Source: Mycobacteriales bacterium (GTDB lineage Bacteria > Actinomycetota > Actinomycetes > Mycobacteriales > Mycobacteriaceae). From it: 64,000 nucleotides of DNA. Below the pieces are notes generated by a model. It did not search any database and was not told the DNA's origin. It saw only the letters and a program-made list of their open reading frames with translations. Each line of letters begins with the position of its first letter. Position 1 is the first letter of the stretch. Shown one piece after another: positions 27,693 to 37,492 of this stretch. The position numbers and the translations under genes were made by a program. The stretch lies in the NCBI GenBank assembly GCA_018376445.1, contig JAHABL010000003.1, positions 1 to 64,000 of the forward strand, written 5' to 3'.

Positions 27693-28454
27693 ATGCTGAA
27701 CGCTGTTGGTGTTCCCCAAAAGATTCTGCTGCTCGGCGGCACCTCGGAGATCGGCCTCGCCATCTGCGCCGAATACCTCCACCGTGGCCCCGCGGAAATT
27801 GTGCTGGCCGCCCTCCCCGGCGACCCCGTCCTCGCCGACGCTGTCACCCAGATGGAGGAGGCCGGCGCCAAGAAGGTCACCACTCTGGACTTCGACGCCA
27901 CCGCCTTCGACACTCACCCGGCTGTGCTGGATAAGGCCTTCGAGGGTGACGATGTGGACGTCGCCATTGTGGCCTTCGGTGTGCTGGGCGATAACGAGGA
28001 ACTGTGGCAGAACCAGGCGAAGGCTGTGCAGGCCGCCCAGATTAACTACACCGGCGCGGTGAGCGTGGGTGTGCTGCTGGGCCAGCATATGAAGGCGCAG
28101 GGCCACGGCCAGATTATCGCCATGAGTTCGGTGGCAGGCGAGCGGGTGCGCCGCAGCAACTTCGTGTACGGCTCCACTAAGGCTGGCCTGGATGGGTTCT
28201 ACCGGAACCTGGGTGAGGCTTTGGAGAAGGACGGTGTGCGCGTATTGGTGATTCGCCCCGGCCAGGTGCGGACTCGTATGTCTGCCGGTGTGAAGGAAGC
28301 GCCGCTGACGGTGAATAAGGACGATGTGGCGCGGATGGCGGTGACGGCGGTAGATAAGCGTAAAACGCTGATCTGGGCTCCACCACTGTTCCGCCTGGTG
28401 ATGGTGGGCCTGAAGCATATTCCGGCGCCGCTGTTCCGGCTGCTGCCGATCTAG
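27693..28454 (+). CDS. dprE2: decaprenylphosphoryl-2-keto-beta-D-erythro-pentose reductase
   Basis: NADH-dependent SDR completing the epimerisation begun by DprE1, 253 aa as in mycobacteria. Cofactor loop [13 protein letters not shown] at residues 11-23, an [21 protein letters not shown] stretch containing the catalytic Ser and YGSTK, and the family C-terminus ([15 protein letters not shown]). GGAGAC sits before the ATG. It shares the dprE1 transcript, which ends at the hairpin at 28528-28577. Confidence 0.93.
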   Translation: MLNAVGVPQKILLLGGTSEIGLAICAEYLHRGPAEIVLAALPGDPVLADAVTQMEEAGAKKVTTLDFDATAFDTHPAVLDKAFEGDDVDVAIVAFGVLGDNEELWQNQAKAVQAAQINYTGAVSVGVLLGQHMKAQGHGQIIAMSSVAGERVRRSNFVYGSTKAGLDGFYRNLGEALEKDGVRVLVIRPGQVRTRMSAGVKEAPLTVNKDDVARMAVTAVDKRKTLIWAPPLFRLVMVGLKHIPAPLFRLLPI

Positions 28455-28527
28455 ACTGCCGTCGATCTGGGCTGCGTCGGTCTAGCCGACTGCTTGTGTC
28501 GTTCTCGGTAGCTTCTTTGGTTTGAGA

Positions 28528-28577
28528 CAAATAGTTGTGGTGGCCCACCCACAACGAGGGGCACCACAACTATTTTT
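28528..28577. terminator. bidirectional rho-independent terminator after dprE2
   Basis: AAATAGTTGTGGTG pairs with CACCACAACTATTT, extended by a few G-C pairs, with A-rich and T-rich flanks on both sides. It can serve dprE2 (+) and the convergent glycine-rich gene (-). Confidence 0.88.
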
Positions 28578-28616
28578 GTTTGTCTGCGTGACTTAGCAGC
28601 CTACATACACAAGGTG

Positions 28617-29738
28617 TTATGCAGCGAGGGCGAAGTCAGACTTGACGGCCTTCTTATCGGTTTCCTTGCGGTTGAGGCGAGGAGCGATAACGAAGCCGTA
28701 GATGAGCATGGCGACAACTGCCAGAACTCCACCAGCGAGACCGCCAGCAATGCCGCCGAGGACGCCACCAACGGGGAGGGTAACCACAGCGGTAATGCCA
28801 CCAACAACAAGGAAGGCGACAATAGCCGGGAACAGGCCAAGGGAGCAAACCAGGGTGAAGACGCCGAGGAACAGGAACGCTGCAAGAGCGAACACCGGAA
28901 TGGAGAGCAGAGCGATCACACCGGCAATACCGAAGAGGAGGCCAGCGATGACCAGAACGAGACCCGGCAGCAGGCCGAGACCCAGGAGGACCACACCTGC
29001 AATAAGGAACGGGGTGGAGAAACCACCGGATGGCAACTCTCCAACAGCCGCAGTCGGGATAACGCCGAACGCGATAAGAATTAGGATGATGCCGACCGGC
29101 ACCCACAGAGGCAGGGTGAGGAGCATGAGGCCTGTCACGATTCCGCTAACAGCGGCAACAATGCCAGCCACTACAATGGTCAGACCAGCGACGAGAGCAA
29201 CCAGGCCAGCCGGAACCGACACGATGTTGAAAGAAGCGAGCAGGAACGGAGCTTCAACGAGAAGCGCGGCAGCAGCGCCAGCGAATGCTGCTACGGCAGC
29301 GCCAGCGAGAGCACCAGCCCCTGCACCCGGAACAGCCAATGCCGGGATAGCGAGCAGCGGTACAACGTAGGGGACAACCTTAAGGACCATATCCAGGGCG
29401 CCGTTACCCTTGGGGTCTTGCGGGTCTGCCGGGGTATTCTCGGCCTTCACCAGAGTGGAAAGGCTCTTCGCGGAGAAGTCCTTGGTAGACAGGATGTCAC
29501 GACCCAGCAGGTTGATGGAGTCGGACAGGAAGGTAAGAACGTCGCTTGCAGGGACAGCCGGGCTTGCGGGGGCGTCCTTGATGGCACTATCGAGAGCGTC
29601 CACCACGTGAATTGCCGGTACCTGCACAGGTGCGGGAGCTTGTGCTGCTTCCTGTGCATTTGCCACTCCACCACCGAGGAGGAGAGACAGAGCAGCTGTT
29701 GCGACAGCAGCTGCGCCGGGAATCATGAATTTCTTCAC
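28617..29738 (-). CDS. glycine/alanine-rich hydrophobic protein with ssrA-like C-terminus
   Basis: A 373-aa smaller relative of the giant gene at 22508. Start is the GTG at 29738, with AGGAG upstream. A signal peptide (MKKFMIPGAAAVATAALSLL...) ends near ANA. The following 100 residues share the module PAVPASDVLTFLSDSINLLGRDIL with the giant protein. About 230 residues of glycine/alanine/valine-rich hydrophobic segments make perhaps seven or eight helices. A short basic tail (LNRKETDKKAVK) ends in SDFALAA. Both termini and the composition match the larger paralogue, though the helices are less zipper-like. Function unknown. Confidence 0.78.
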   Translation of the reverse strand: MKKFMIPGAAAVATAALSLLLGGGVANAQEAAQAPAPVQVPAIHVVDALDSAIKDAPASPAVPASDVLTFLSDSINLLGRDILSTKDFSAKSLSTLVKAENTPADPQDPKGNGALDMVLKVVPYVVPLLAIPALAVPGAGAGALAGAAVAAFAGAAAALLVEAPFLLASFNIVSVPAGLVALVAGLTIVVAGIVAAVSGIVTGLMLLTLPLWVPVGIILILIAFGVIPTAAVGELPSGGFSTPFLIAGVVLLGLGLLPGLVLVIAGLLFGIAGVIALLSIPVFALAAFLFLGVFTLVCSLGLFPAIVAFLVVGGITAVVTLPVGGVLGGIAGGLAGGVLAVVAMLIYGFVIAPRLNRKETDKKAVKSDFALAA

Positions 29739-30024
29739 GAGAACTCCTAGAGAAAAGTTACATGCGCTCGTGCGTATGTCGATGCTAATACTAACACCAC
29801 TTATTTAGTAAGTGCACAAATTTAACAGAGCGCAAATCCGGTGTTCGCCTTAATATTGGACAGTTGACCAAAGTTTACCCACTGTTCCCTAGATGATGAC
29901 GAAAATGACACAGAGTGTCTACCCAGCGTCACATCCAAGAACCCACTACCCGTCTTCCCCGTCCCCGCACACGCCACCAACCAAGTAGAATTTAACACAG
30001 CCGCACCCCCACCCAAGGAGCAGC

Positions 30025-32304
30025 ATGAGCACACCCCCCACCACCCAGCGCACCCGCCAAAACATTCTGGCCATCAGCCTCCTCGTCCTCCTCTCCCTGC
30101 TGGGCGGCTTCCTCCTACCACTGCTCCTCCTCTGGGTACTCACCTTCACCAACTTCCCAGCCTTCGGCAACAGCAACTTCATCCGCTCCCTCACCACCGT
30201 TACCCAAGTCTTCTTCTGCCTCACCACCTTCGCCGGCGCCGTCTGGGCCTACGCTGGCCGCCTCCGCACCCAACGCGGCGACAACCCCCGCTTCTGGTCC
30301 ACCCACTTCGGCCCCGGCCTCCTCTCCTCCCTCTCCGTCGACGGCTTCGTCACCGTCTCCCTCGGCCTCCCCCTCGCCGCCACCAAGCTCTACCTCCACG
30401 GCATCAGCGGCGACCAAGCCTTCCGCACCCAATACCTCACCCGCCTCACCGACAGCCCCGCCCTCCACGACATGGCCTACCCAGACATGGCCCCCTACTA
30501 CCCCAGCGGCTGGTTCTGGTTCGGCGGACGCTTCGCCAACCTCCTCGGCATCCCCGGCTGGGAAGCCTTCAAACCCTGGGCCATCATCTCCATGGCCCTC
30601 ATGTGCAGCCTCTTCACCGCCATCTGGTGCATCATCGTCCGCCCCGAACTCGGCATCATTGTCGGCATGGTGACAGCCCTCGTCGCCACCACCTACGGCA
30701 GCACCGAACCCTACGCCGCCATCGTCGCCATGGCGCTCCCCCTCGCCTTCGTCCTCAGCTGGCACGCCATCCGCCCCTACCGCGGCGCCGCCACCAAAGG
30801 CCGCTTCGCCGCCGGCGGAGTCGCCGCCATCCTCGGCATCAGCGCCTGCACCTACACCCTCTTCACCGCCCTCGGCGCCGTCACCCTCATCCTCATGGCG
30901 CTCATCGTCACCATCCACCGCCTCTGGGTTGACCGCCAAGAACTCCGCAAACTCGCCGGCAAAAAAGTCAAAAGCCCCGGCAGGACCGGCATCAGCCCCG
31001 ACCCCATCAAACTCCGCAAACTCCGCCGCCATATCTGGCAGCCCATCATCCGGCTCATCGTCATTGGCCTCGTCTCCCTCGCCATCGCCCTCATTCACTG
31101 GGGCTACTACCTAATCAGCGCCATCGGCCAACCCCGCAGTCACAGCGGCAGCGCCCTCCACTACCTCCCCAGCGACTCCGCCACCGTCCTCCTCCCCATG
31201 TTCAAGAGCGACGCCATCGGCCTCCTCTGCCTCATCGGCCTCGTCTGGCTCATCGTCACCATCCGCAGCAGCCGCATCGCCCAAGCCCTCACCATCGGCA
31301 TCATCGCCATGTACCTCTGGACCCTCGCCTCCATGGGCTCCGTCCTCCTCGGCATCACCCTCCTCGGCTTCCGCGTCGCCCTCCCCCTCACCCTCACCTT
31401 CGCCATCGCCGGCATCTGCGGCATCTTCGACGCCACCCACCGCATCATCTCCGTCGCCGTCCGCCACGTCGTCATCGACGCCACCACCTCCCCCGACAAC
31501 AACGCCACCCCCCTCGTCCTCAACGGACAAACCCCCCGCTACGCCGGCACCACCGACACCGAACCCAACACCCCCGCCCTCATCCTCCCCGCCGCCTTCA
31601 CCTCCATCGACCCCGACGTCCGCCGCTCCTACAGCGGCCCCAACCAACCCATCCACGTCCGCCGCACCGCCCGCACCATCCAAGCCGTCGTCGCCACCAT
31701 CACCCTCCTCATCGGCATCGGCTTCGCCCAAGACATCCCCACCTCCCTCAGCGACGAAATCCAAATGGCCTACACCGACACCGACGGCTACGGCGTCCGC
31801 GCCGACCGCTTCCCCGCCGGCATCGCCTCCTACTACCCCCAAGTCAACCAAGCCCTCCTGGAAGGCGCCTCCACCCGCCAAGGCCACCCCGCCCACGCCA
31901 ACGACATCATCGTCCTCACCACCGAAGAAGCCCTCCTAGCCTACTACCCCTACTGGTCCTTCCAAGCCATCAGCCCCCACTACGCCAACCCCCTCGGCCT
32001 CTACGACAAACGCAACGAACTCATCGAAGACTGGGCCCTCGCCACCAGCCCCCACGGCCTCCTCCGCAAACTCCACGCAAGCCCCTTCCCCACCCCCAAC
32101 GCCTTCGTCTTCCGCCGCGACGGCGACAACTACTCCCTCCTCCTCAGCGAAGACGTCTACCCCAACCAACCCAACGTCCACGACTACACCGTCTCCTTCG
32201 CCGCCAGCATCTTCCACTCCCGCTGCTTCCTCATCAAAGAAATCGGTCCCCTCGTCGCCGTCACCCGCATCTGCCAAACTCCCCAAGAAATGTCCAATGA
32301 CTAG
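30025..32304 (+). CDS. aftA: galactan 5-O-arabinofuranosyltransferase AftA
   Basis: GT-C membrane glycosyltransferase that places the first arabinofuranose on galactan, using decaprenylphosphoryl-arabinose. The product is 759 aa. About eleven hydrophobic helices come first, with the catalytic-loop pattern MAYPDMAPYYPSGWFWFGGR near residue 150. A soluble C-terminal domain on the outer face follows (VNQALLEGA... VFRRDGDNYSLLL). AAGGAG lies before the ATG. Position ahead of an emb gene matches Rv3792 before the emb genes. The coding strand is extremely C-rich, which produces long empty frames on the opposite strand; these are not genes. Confidence 0.9.
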   Translation: MSTPPTTQRTRQNILAISLLVLLSLLGGFLLPLLLLWVLTFTNFPAFGNSNFIRSLTTVTQVFFCLTTFAGAVWAYAGRLRTQRGDNPRFWSTHFGPGLLSSLSVDGFVTVSLGLPLAATKLYLHGISGDQAFRTQYLTRLTDSPALHDMAYPDMAPYYPSGWFWFGGRFANLLGIPGWEAFKPWAIISMALMCSLFTAIWCIIVRPELGIIVGMVTALVATTYGSTEPYAAIVAMALPLAFVLSWHAIRPYRGAATKGRFAAGGVAAILGISACTYTLFTALGAVTLILMALIVTIHRLWVDRQELRKLAGKKVKSPGRTGISPDPIKLRKLRRHIWQPIIRLIVIGLVSLAIALIHWGYYLISAIGQPRSHSGSALHYLPSDSATVLLPMFKSDAIGLLCLIGLVWLIVTIRSSRIAQALTIGIIAMYLWTLASMGSVLLGITLLGFRVALPLTLTFAIAGICGIFDATHRIISVAVRHVVIDATTSPDNNATPLVLNGQTPRYAGTTDTEPNTPALILPAAFTSIDPDVRRSYSGPNQPIHVRRTARTIQAVVATITLLIGIGFAQDIPTSLSDEIQMAYTDTDGYGVRADRFPAGIASYYPQVNQALLEGASTRQGHPAHANDIIVLTTEEALLAYYPYWSFQAISPHYANPLGLYDKRNELIEDWALATSPHGLLRKLHASPFPTPNAFVFRRDGDNYSLLLSEDVYPNQPNVHDYTVSFAASIFHSRCFLIKEIGPLVAVTRICQTPQEMSND

Positions 32305-32329
32305 TACCCCGAACTAGTACTCTGAAGCC

Positions 32330-32842
32330 ATGACCATCCAGAATCGCATCCTCGCCGCCACCACCACCGCCCTCCTCATCCTCACCGGCGCCAGCGCCCT
32401 TGCCACTGCCGACACCATCCCCGAAGGGCCTTTCGGCCCCCACAATCCCTTCGCCAAAGACGCCAAAGACCTCAGCTGGGGCAACAAAGACATCCCCACC
32501 AGCAGCCAAGTCCGCCGAGAAATGAAAGAAGGCAAACGGCCCCAATGCACCATCGGCCTAGCCGGTAACGAAGCCACCGCCAACTGCGTCAACAACACCG
32601 GCACCCCCTTCTTCGCCGCCGTCAGCACCACCTGCGCCACCAAAGACGCCAACGGCATCCCCACCGCCAAACCCGTCAACGCCAGCTTCGCCATCCCCGC
32701 CCACAGCAGCGGAGCCGGCATCGCCCGCTGCCAACCCGGCACCACCGCCCAAGGCATCAGCCTCACCGGACCCGTCACCCGCCACGAAGCCGAACTCATG
32801 CAGAAAAACCCCGCCGAGGTCGCCGTCAAAGCCTTCCTCTAG
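32330..32842 (+). CDS. small secreted protein of unknown function
   Basis: A 170-aa exported protein lying between aftA and an emb gene on the same strand (25 bases after aftA, 86 before emb), so probably in that operon. The signal peptide MTIQNRILAATTTALLIL... ends near ATADT. The mature part has four Cys (PQCTIG, ANCVNN, TTCATK, ARCQPG) that could form two disulfides, and no recognisable family. No such gene lies between aftA and embC in M. tuberculosis. A role in arabinan assembly is only guilt by location. Confidence 0.65.
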   Translation: MTIQNRILAATTTALLILTGASALATADTIPEGPFGPHNPFAKDAKDLSWGNKDIPTSSQVRREMKEGKRPQCTIGLAGNEATANCVNNTGTPFFAAVSTTCATKDANGIPTAKPVNASFAIPAHSSGAGIARCQPGTTAQGISLTGPVTRHEAELMQKNPAEVAVKAFL

Positions 32843-32928
32843 CGGGAGCTAGCAGGAGCCAGCAGGAACCTCCTCCGCAACAGGGAACCTTTACCTCCCC
32901 GGCGGCACTCACCGACTAGGCTAAGAGC

Positions 32929-35900
32929 GTGACTACCAGCACCCCCACGCCCCACGACGCCGCCCCGGCCCCCCAGGACGCCACCACCACTGGTGATAGC
33001 ACCACCAGCGGTAACGACATCAGCCCCGCATCCCGCCGCACCCGCCGCCGCACCCGCCGCCGCATCGCCATCGCCGCCACCCTCACCGGCATCCTCGGCT
33101 TCCTCCTCGCCCTCGCCTCCGCCGTCCTCCCCGTGCAGCAAACGGTCGCCACCATCAACTGGAGCCAGACAAAAGAACCCACCGGCATTGTCTCCCCCCT
33201 CGTCTCCTACCTACCGCAAAACCTGGTCGTCACCCTCCCCTGTGGCAGCGTCACCGACGCCCCCACCAACAGCCTCCTCTTCTCCACCATCCCCGCCAGC
33301 TCCGCCGACGCCGGCAGTGAAGGCCTGCAAATTCGCCGCGCCCCCGACGGCGCCGGCACCGACGCTCTCTCCATCACCTCCCGCAGCCACCTCCTCTTCT
33401 CCATTCCTGTCGCGGAACTAGCCAACCAACCCGCCAACTGCTACATCACCACCACCATTCGCCCCGACGCCGCCCCCTCCGCCCCCTCCGTCTATGTTGA
33501 AGCAACCGGCAACACCTTCCCCATGCCCGGTAGCAACGGTGACGGCACCACCAACACCAGCCCCGTCGTCGGTGAACTCGCCACCGACTCCACCACCCGG
33601 CCACAGGTCGTCGGCATCTTCACCACCCTCCCCCGCGACGCTCGCATCCCCGGACTCGCCGCCACCATGGTGGTAGACACCCGCTTCTCCACCAGCCCCA
33701 CCCCCCTCAAAACCGCCCTCATGGCCATCGGCATCCTCGCCAGCCTCGCCAGCCTCCTCCTACTCTGGCGCATCGACCGGATGAGCCGCCGCTACCGCCG
33801 CGACGCCCTCGCCCTCCGCGAAGACGCCGGCGAAAACCCGGCAGACCTCACCACCACCAACGCCGTGGGCGAGATCATTGACCCCAACCCCACAGCCGCT
33901 GCCGCAGATGCTGGCGGCTCCACCCAGCGCACTGCCCGGCGCAAGCAGAGCCATAACCGCGGCCGTACCGGCGTGTGGATCACCGACGCCGTCGTCACCC
34001 TCCTCCTAGTGGTCTGGCACTTCTTCGGCGCCAACACCTCCGACGACGGCTACCTCCTCAACATGGCCCGCGTCGCCGACCACGCCGGCTACATCTCCAA
34101 CTACTACCGCTGGCTCGGCTCCCCCGAATCACCCATCGGCTGGTACTACAGCATCCTCCAAGGGCTCACCACCATCAGCACCGCCAGCCCCTTCATCCGC
34201 ATCCCCACCCTCCTCGCCGGCATCGCCAGCTGGTTTATCATCTCCCACAGCATCCTTCCCCGCCTCGGCGCCGCCATCCGCACCAACGCCGTCGCCTACT
34301 GGACCGCCGGCATGCTCTTCCTGGCCTGCTGGATGCCCCTCAACAACGGCCTCCGCCCCGAACCCATCGAAGCCGTCCTCTTCATTGCCTGCTGGGCCCT
34401 GGTCGAACGCGCCATCGCCCGCGGCAGCCTCCTTCCCGGCGCCCTCGCCATCCTCGCCGCCACCTTCGCTCTCGGCGCCGGCCCCACCGGCATCATGTGC
34501 CTCGCCATCCTCTTCGCCGGGTTCCGCAGCTACTGGCAAAACATCCGCATGGGCATCTACACCCTGCGCTCCGCCGGCACCCCCAAAGGCCTCGCCATCA
34601 CCGGCGTCTTCGCCCCCATCCTCGCCACCGGCTTCCTCATCCTCTACACCGTCTTCGCCGACCAAACCCTCGGCGCCATGCGCGAAGCCATCCGCGTCCG
34701 CACCGAAATCGGCCCCAACCTCGGCTGGTTCGAAGACAAAGCCCGCTGGATCGCCCTCTTCGGCATTACTCCTGACGGCTCCGTCACCCGCCGTTTCCCC
34801 ATCCTCATCATGCTGCTCATCCTCGGCATCATGATCTACATCATCGCCCGCCGCACCCCCATCGCCGGCCTCTCCACCCCCGTCCTCACCCGTGTAGCAG
34901 GCATCAGCATCGGCTCGCTGCTCCTCCTCGCCCTCACCCCCACCAAGTGGACCCACCACTTCGGCACCTTCATCGGCATCGTCGCCGTCGTTGGGGCAGT
35001 TGGCGCCGTCCTCATGACCAACCGCGGCATCGGCATCGCCCGCAACCGCTGGCTCGCCGCCGCCGCCGTCACCGCCGTCACCGCCCTCTCCTTCACTACC
35101 AACAACGACTGGTGGTACGTCAGCCAATTCGGCATCCACACCAAACACGGTGGCCAAGACTTCCCCACCTTCCTCGGCAAAGCCTTCTCCACCTGGTTTC
35201 TGGCGCTGGCCCTCCTCTTCCTCCTCATCGCCGCCCTGCTGCACTTCTTCCCCAGCATCGACCGCACAGCCACCACCACCAGCAACACCGCCATCCGCAA
35301 CACCACCTCCTGGCTCGCCCGGCAACCCCTCATGCTGGCCGTCCTCAGCACCTTCGTCGTCGTCTTCAGCATGGTCTCACTCCTCGGCGCCTTCATCCAG
35401 CGCTACCCCGCCTACACCGTCGGCTCCGCCAACCTCGCCGCCATCAAAGGCAAACCCTGCTCACTCGCAGACCAAGTACTCGTAGAACCCGACCCAGGGC
35501 GTTGGATCCTCCAGCCCGTTGACGGCAGCAACCCCACCGAAGCCCTCGCCGGCACCCTCCGCGACGGCTTCACACCCGACGGCCTGCCCGACACCATCGA
35601 CGACAACCAAACCGAAATCAACACCGGCGACGCCGTAAAAACCCCCGACCGGCAAAACCACAACATACCCCCCTTCGGACTCCCCCACGACGTTCCCATA
35701 CTGGGCACCTACCGGGCCGACAACCAAGTCTCCGCGCACCTCGTCTCCAACTGGTACCGGCTCCCCGCCCAACGCGACGACAGCCCACTACTGGTGCTGA
35801 CCATCGCCGGCAGCCTCCCCGCCGACACTGTACAGCTGGAATGGACGACGGATCCACTGGCCGCGCCCGGCACAGCCGCACACACCACCACGGTAGGCGC

Positions 35901-36525
35901 CACCAGCACTGCCGGAACCACTGCCACTCCTGACAGCAGCTATAAGGTTGCCGGCACCCTCACCCCCATGGACCCCGGCCCCACCCCCAGCTGGCGCAAC
36001 CTCCGCGTCCGCCGCCCCCACGACCTCCCCGCCGACGCCACCGCCGTCCGCCTCGTCGTCCACGACACCTCCCTCGCCACGGACAAGTGGATCGCCGTCA
36101 CCCCACCACGCGTCCCCCAACTCCACACCCTCAACCAGGTGGTTGGCACCACCGACCCCGTCCTCATCGACTGGTCCGTCGGCCTCGCCTTCCCCTGCCA
36201 ACGCCCCTTCAACCACCGCAACGGCATCGCCGAACAACCCAAGTGGCGCATCCTCCCCAACGGGCCCAACGTCGAATCCGCCAACGCCTGGGAAGACCGC
36301 TTCGGCGGCGGCCCCCTCGGCTGGACAGACCTGCTCTACTACGCAGAAAACGTCCCCACCTACCTCAACCACGACTGGATGCAAGACTGGGGCGCCCTCC
36401 AACGCTTCATCCCCCGAGACCCAAATGCACTACCAGCCACCATCACCGTCACTCACAAGGACGTCAACGGCCTCTACACACCCGGCACCATGCGCGACAC
36501 CCCACCAACGCCCAAGCGCACCTAA
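32929..36525 (+). CDS. Emb arabinosyltransferase, EmbB-like
   Basis: A 1198-aa arabinofuranosyltransferase that extends or branches arabinan outside the membrane. Start is GTG at 32929. The first loop carries NTSDDGYLLNMARVADHAGYISNYYRW, whose DD is the catalytic/metal pair of the GT-C fold; the continuation LGSPESPIGWYY is nearer EmbB than EmbC or EmbA of M. tuberculosis. There are about 13 to 15 helices, WTHHFGTF in the membrane domain, then a C-terminal carbohydrate-binding region from about residue 850. N-terminal residues 1-45 are disordered and Arg-rich before the first helix. Naming as embB is by motif similarity only. Confidence 0.88.
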   Translation: MTTSTPTPHDAAPAPQDATTTGDSTTSGNDISPASRRTRRRTRRRIAIAATLTGILGFLLALASAVLPVQQTVATINWSQTKEPTGIVSPLVSYLPQNLVVTLPCGSVTDAPTNSLLFSTIPASSADAGSEGLQIRRAPDGAGTDALSITSRSHLLFSIPVAELANQPANCYITTTIRPDAAPSAPSVYVEATGNTFPMPGSNGDGTTNTSPVVGELATDSTTRPQVVGIFTTLPRDARIPGLAATMVVDTRFSTSPTPLKTALMAIGILASLASLLLLWRIDRMSRRYRRDALALREDAGENPADLTTTNAVGEIIDPNPTAAAADAGGSTQRTARRKQSHNRGRTGVWITDAVVTLLLVVWHFFGANTSDDGYLLNMARVADHAGYISNYYRWLGSPESPIGWYYSILQGLTTISTASPFIRIPTLLAGIASWFIISHSILPRLGAAIRTNAVAYWTAGMLFLACWMPLNNGLRPEPIEAVLFIACWALVERAIARGSLLPGALAILAATFALGAGPTGIMCLAILFAGFRSYWQNIRMGIYTLRSAGTPKGLAITGVFAPILATGFLILYTVFADQTLGAMREAIRVRTEIGPNLGWFEDKARWIALFGITPDGSVTRRFPILIMLLILGIMIYIIARRTPIAGLSTPVLTRVAGISIGSLLLLALTPTKWTHHFGTFIGIVAVVGAVGAVLMTNRGIGIARNRWLAAAAVTAVTALSFTTNNDWWYVSQFGIHTKHGGQDFPTFLGKAFSTWFLALALLFLLIAALLHFFPSIDRTATTTSNTAIRNTTSWLARQPLMLAVLSTFVVVFSMVSLLGAFIQRYPAYTVGSANLAAIKGKPCSLADQVLVEPDPGRWILQPVDGSNPTEALAGTLRDGFTPDGLPDTIDDNQTEINTGDAVKTPDRQNHNIPPFGLPHDVPILGTYRADNQVSAHLVSNWYRLPAQRDDSPLLVLTIAGSLPADTVQLEWTTDPLAAPGTAAHTTTVGATSTAGTTATPDSSYKVAGTLTPMDPGPTPSWRNLRVRRPHDLPADATAVRLVVHDTSLATDKWIAVTPPRVPQLHTLNQVVGTTDPVLIDWSVGLAFPCQRPFNHRNGIAEQPKWRILPNGPNVESANAWEDRFGGGPLGWTDLLYYAENVPTYLNHDWMQDWGALQRFIPRDPNALPATITVTHKDVNGLYTPGTMRDTPPTPKRT

Positions 36526-36633
36526 ACGCAAGTAGACGCTAGTAAGTGGGCGCACGAAAAAACACCCACAGACAACCAAAATACTGACCAGTAGCCAGTG
36601 ACCGTACCGAAACAGTGTGAGTAGACTGGCTCT

Positions 36634-37050
36634 ATGAGAGACAAAACACAAAAATCGCAGTATACGCGCTAGGCGCATTCATGACATTCGCCGGCGTGTC
36701 GCACATGTCCTTCAGTCGCGAAGAATTCCAAACACAAGTCCCCAACTGGATACCCTTCTTCTCCAAGGATGCCGTCGTTCTCGGCTCAGGAGTTGCCGAA
36801 ATTGGGCTTGGCCTAGGGCTTCGCGGCACTCCCCAAGAAGCGCCGCGAAGTAGGCATGGTTCTAGCAGCCTTTTACACCGCCATCTTCCCCGGCAACATC
36901 GCCCAATACGCAGAACGCCGGAACGCCTTCGGCCTCGACACCGACCGCAAACGCTTCATCCGGCTACTCTTGCAAGCCCCCCTCATCGCCGCAGCCCTAC
37001 ACGCCGCAGGGATCCCCGCCGAAAACGAGGAACTACCCACCGGCAACTAA
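36634..37050 (+). pseudogene. DoxX-like membrane protein gene with two frameshifts
   Basis: Reading MRDKTQK from the ATG at 36634 meets a stop at 36670, but adding one A in the A5 run near 36650 restores a frame. That frame reads IAVYALGAFMTFAGVSHMSFSR (split here by the shift) and onward to WIPFFSKDAVVLGSGVAEIG. It is broken again near 36815-36835; the following frame continues ALPKKRREVGMVLAAF then FPGNIAQYAERRNAFGLDTD. Joined, this is a roughly 135-aa DoxX-family protein. Both breaks are small indels, so a recent decay or sequencing error are both possible. Confidence 0.65.
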
Positions 37051-37126
37051 CAACCACAACAGCGGATTAGCCGCTGCCATCGGCAAAGCCATAGTGGGTG
37101 GAACCACCACCGTTCTCTACTCATAG

Positions 37127-37363
37127 GACGTAGCCCGCAACGAAGAAGGATTCCAGCAGGTAGACACCAAGAAATACCCGGCTGGCTACCATCTAGTCGG
37201 TGATGTACTCAACCACACCAACGGGGACATTATGGAACTCCCCCAAAAATCCTCAACGGAACCTACAAAACCACCTGTCACGGTAACCGTAAATGATGCA
37301 GCGGCTACCGTGGTAGGTGTTGTGCGGGTGCGCGCGATGCACACCCCAACACGACCGGAGTAG
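37127..37363 (+). pseudogene. possible gene relic without a start codon
   Basis: An open stretch with no start codon reads DVARNEEGFQQVDTKKYPAG and continues to a stop at 37361. Another frame around 37245-37290 reads ILNGTYKTTCHGNRK. Together they look like decayed remains of a short secreted protein. The rest of 37051-37492 shows only scraps like these. Confidence 0.3.
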
Positions 37364-37492
37364 CTACCCCCAGTGCGCGCCACGAGCAAACACACTGCAA
37401 ATTAACACGATGACCACTCTAAAGCTATAAAGTGCAACACCGAAAAGTTACAGTTGACCCACAACACCACAAAAGACAAGGGAGGAACGGTC

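Noticed and set aside
30115..31896. long minus-strand open frames opposite aftA
   Set aside because: Acidic low-complexity products, explained by codon bias of aftA.
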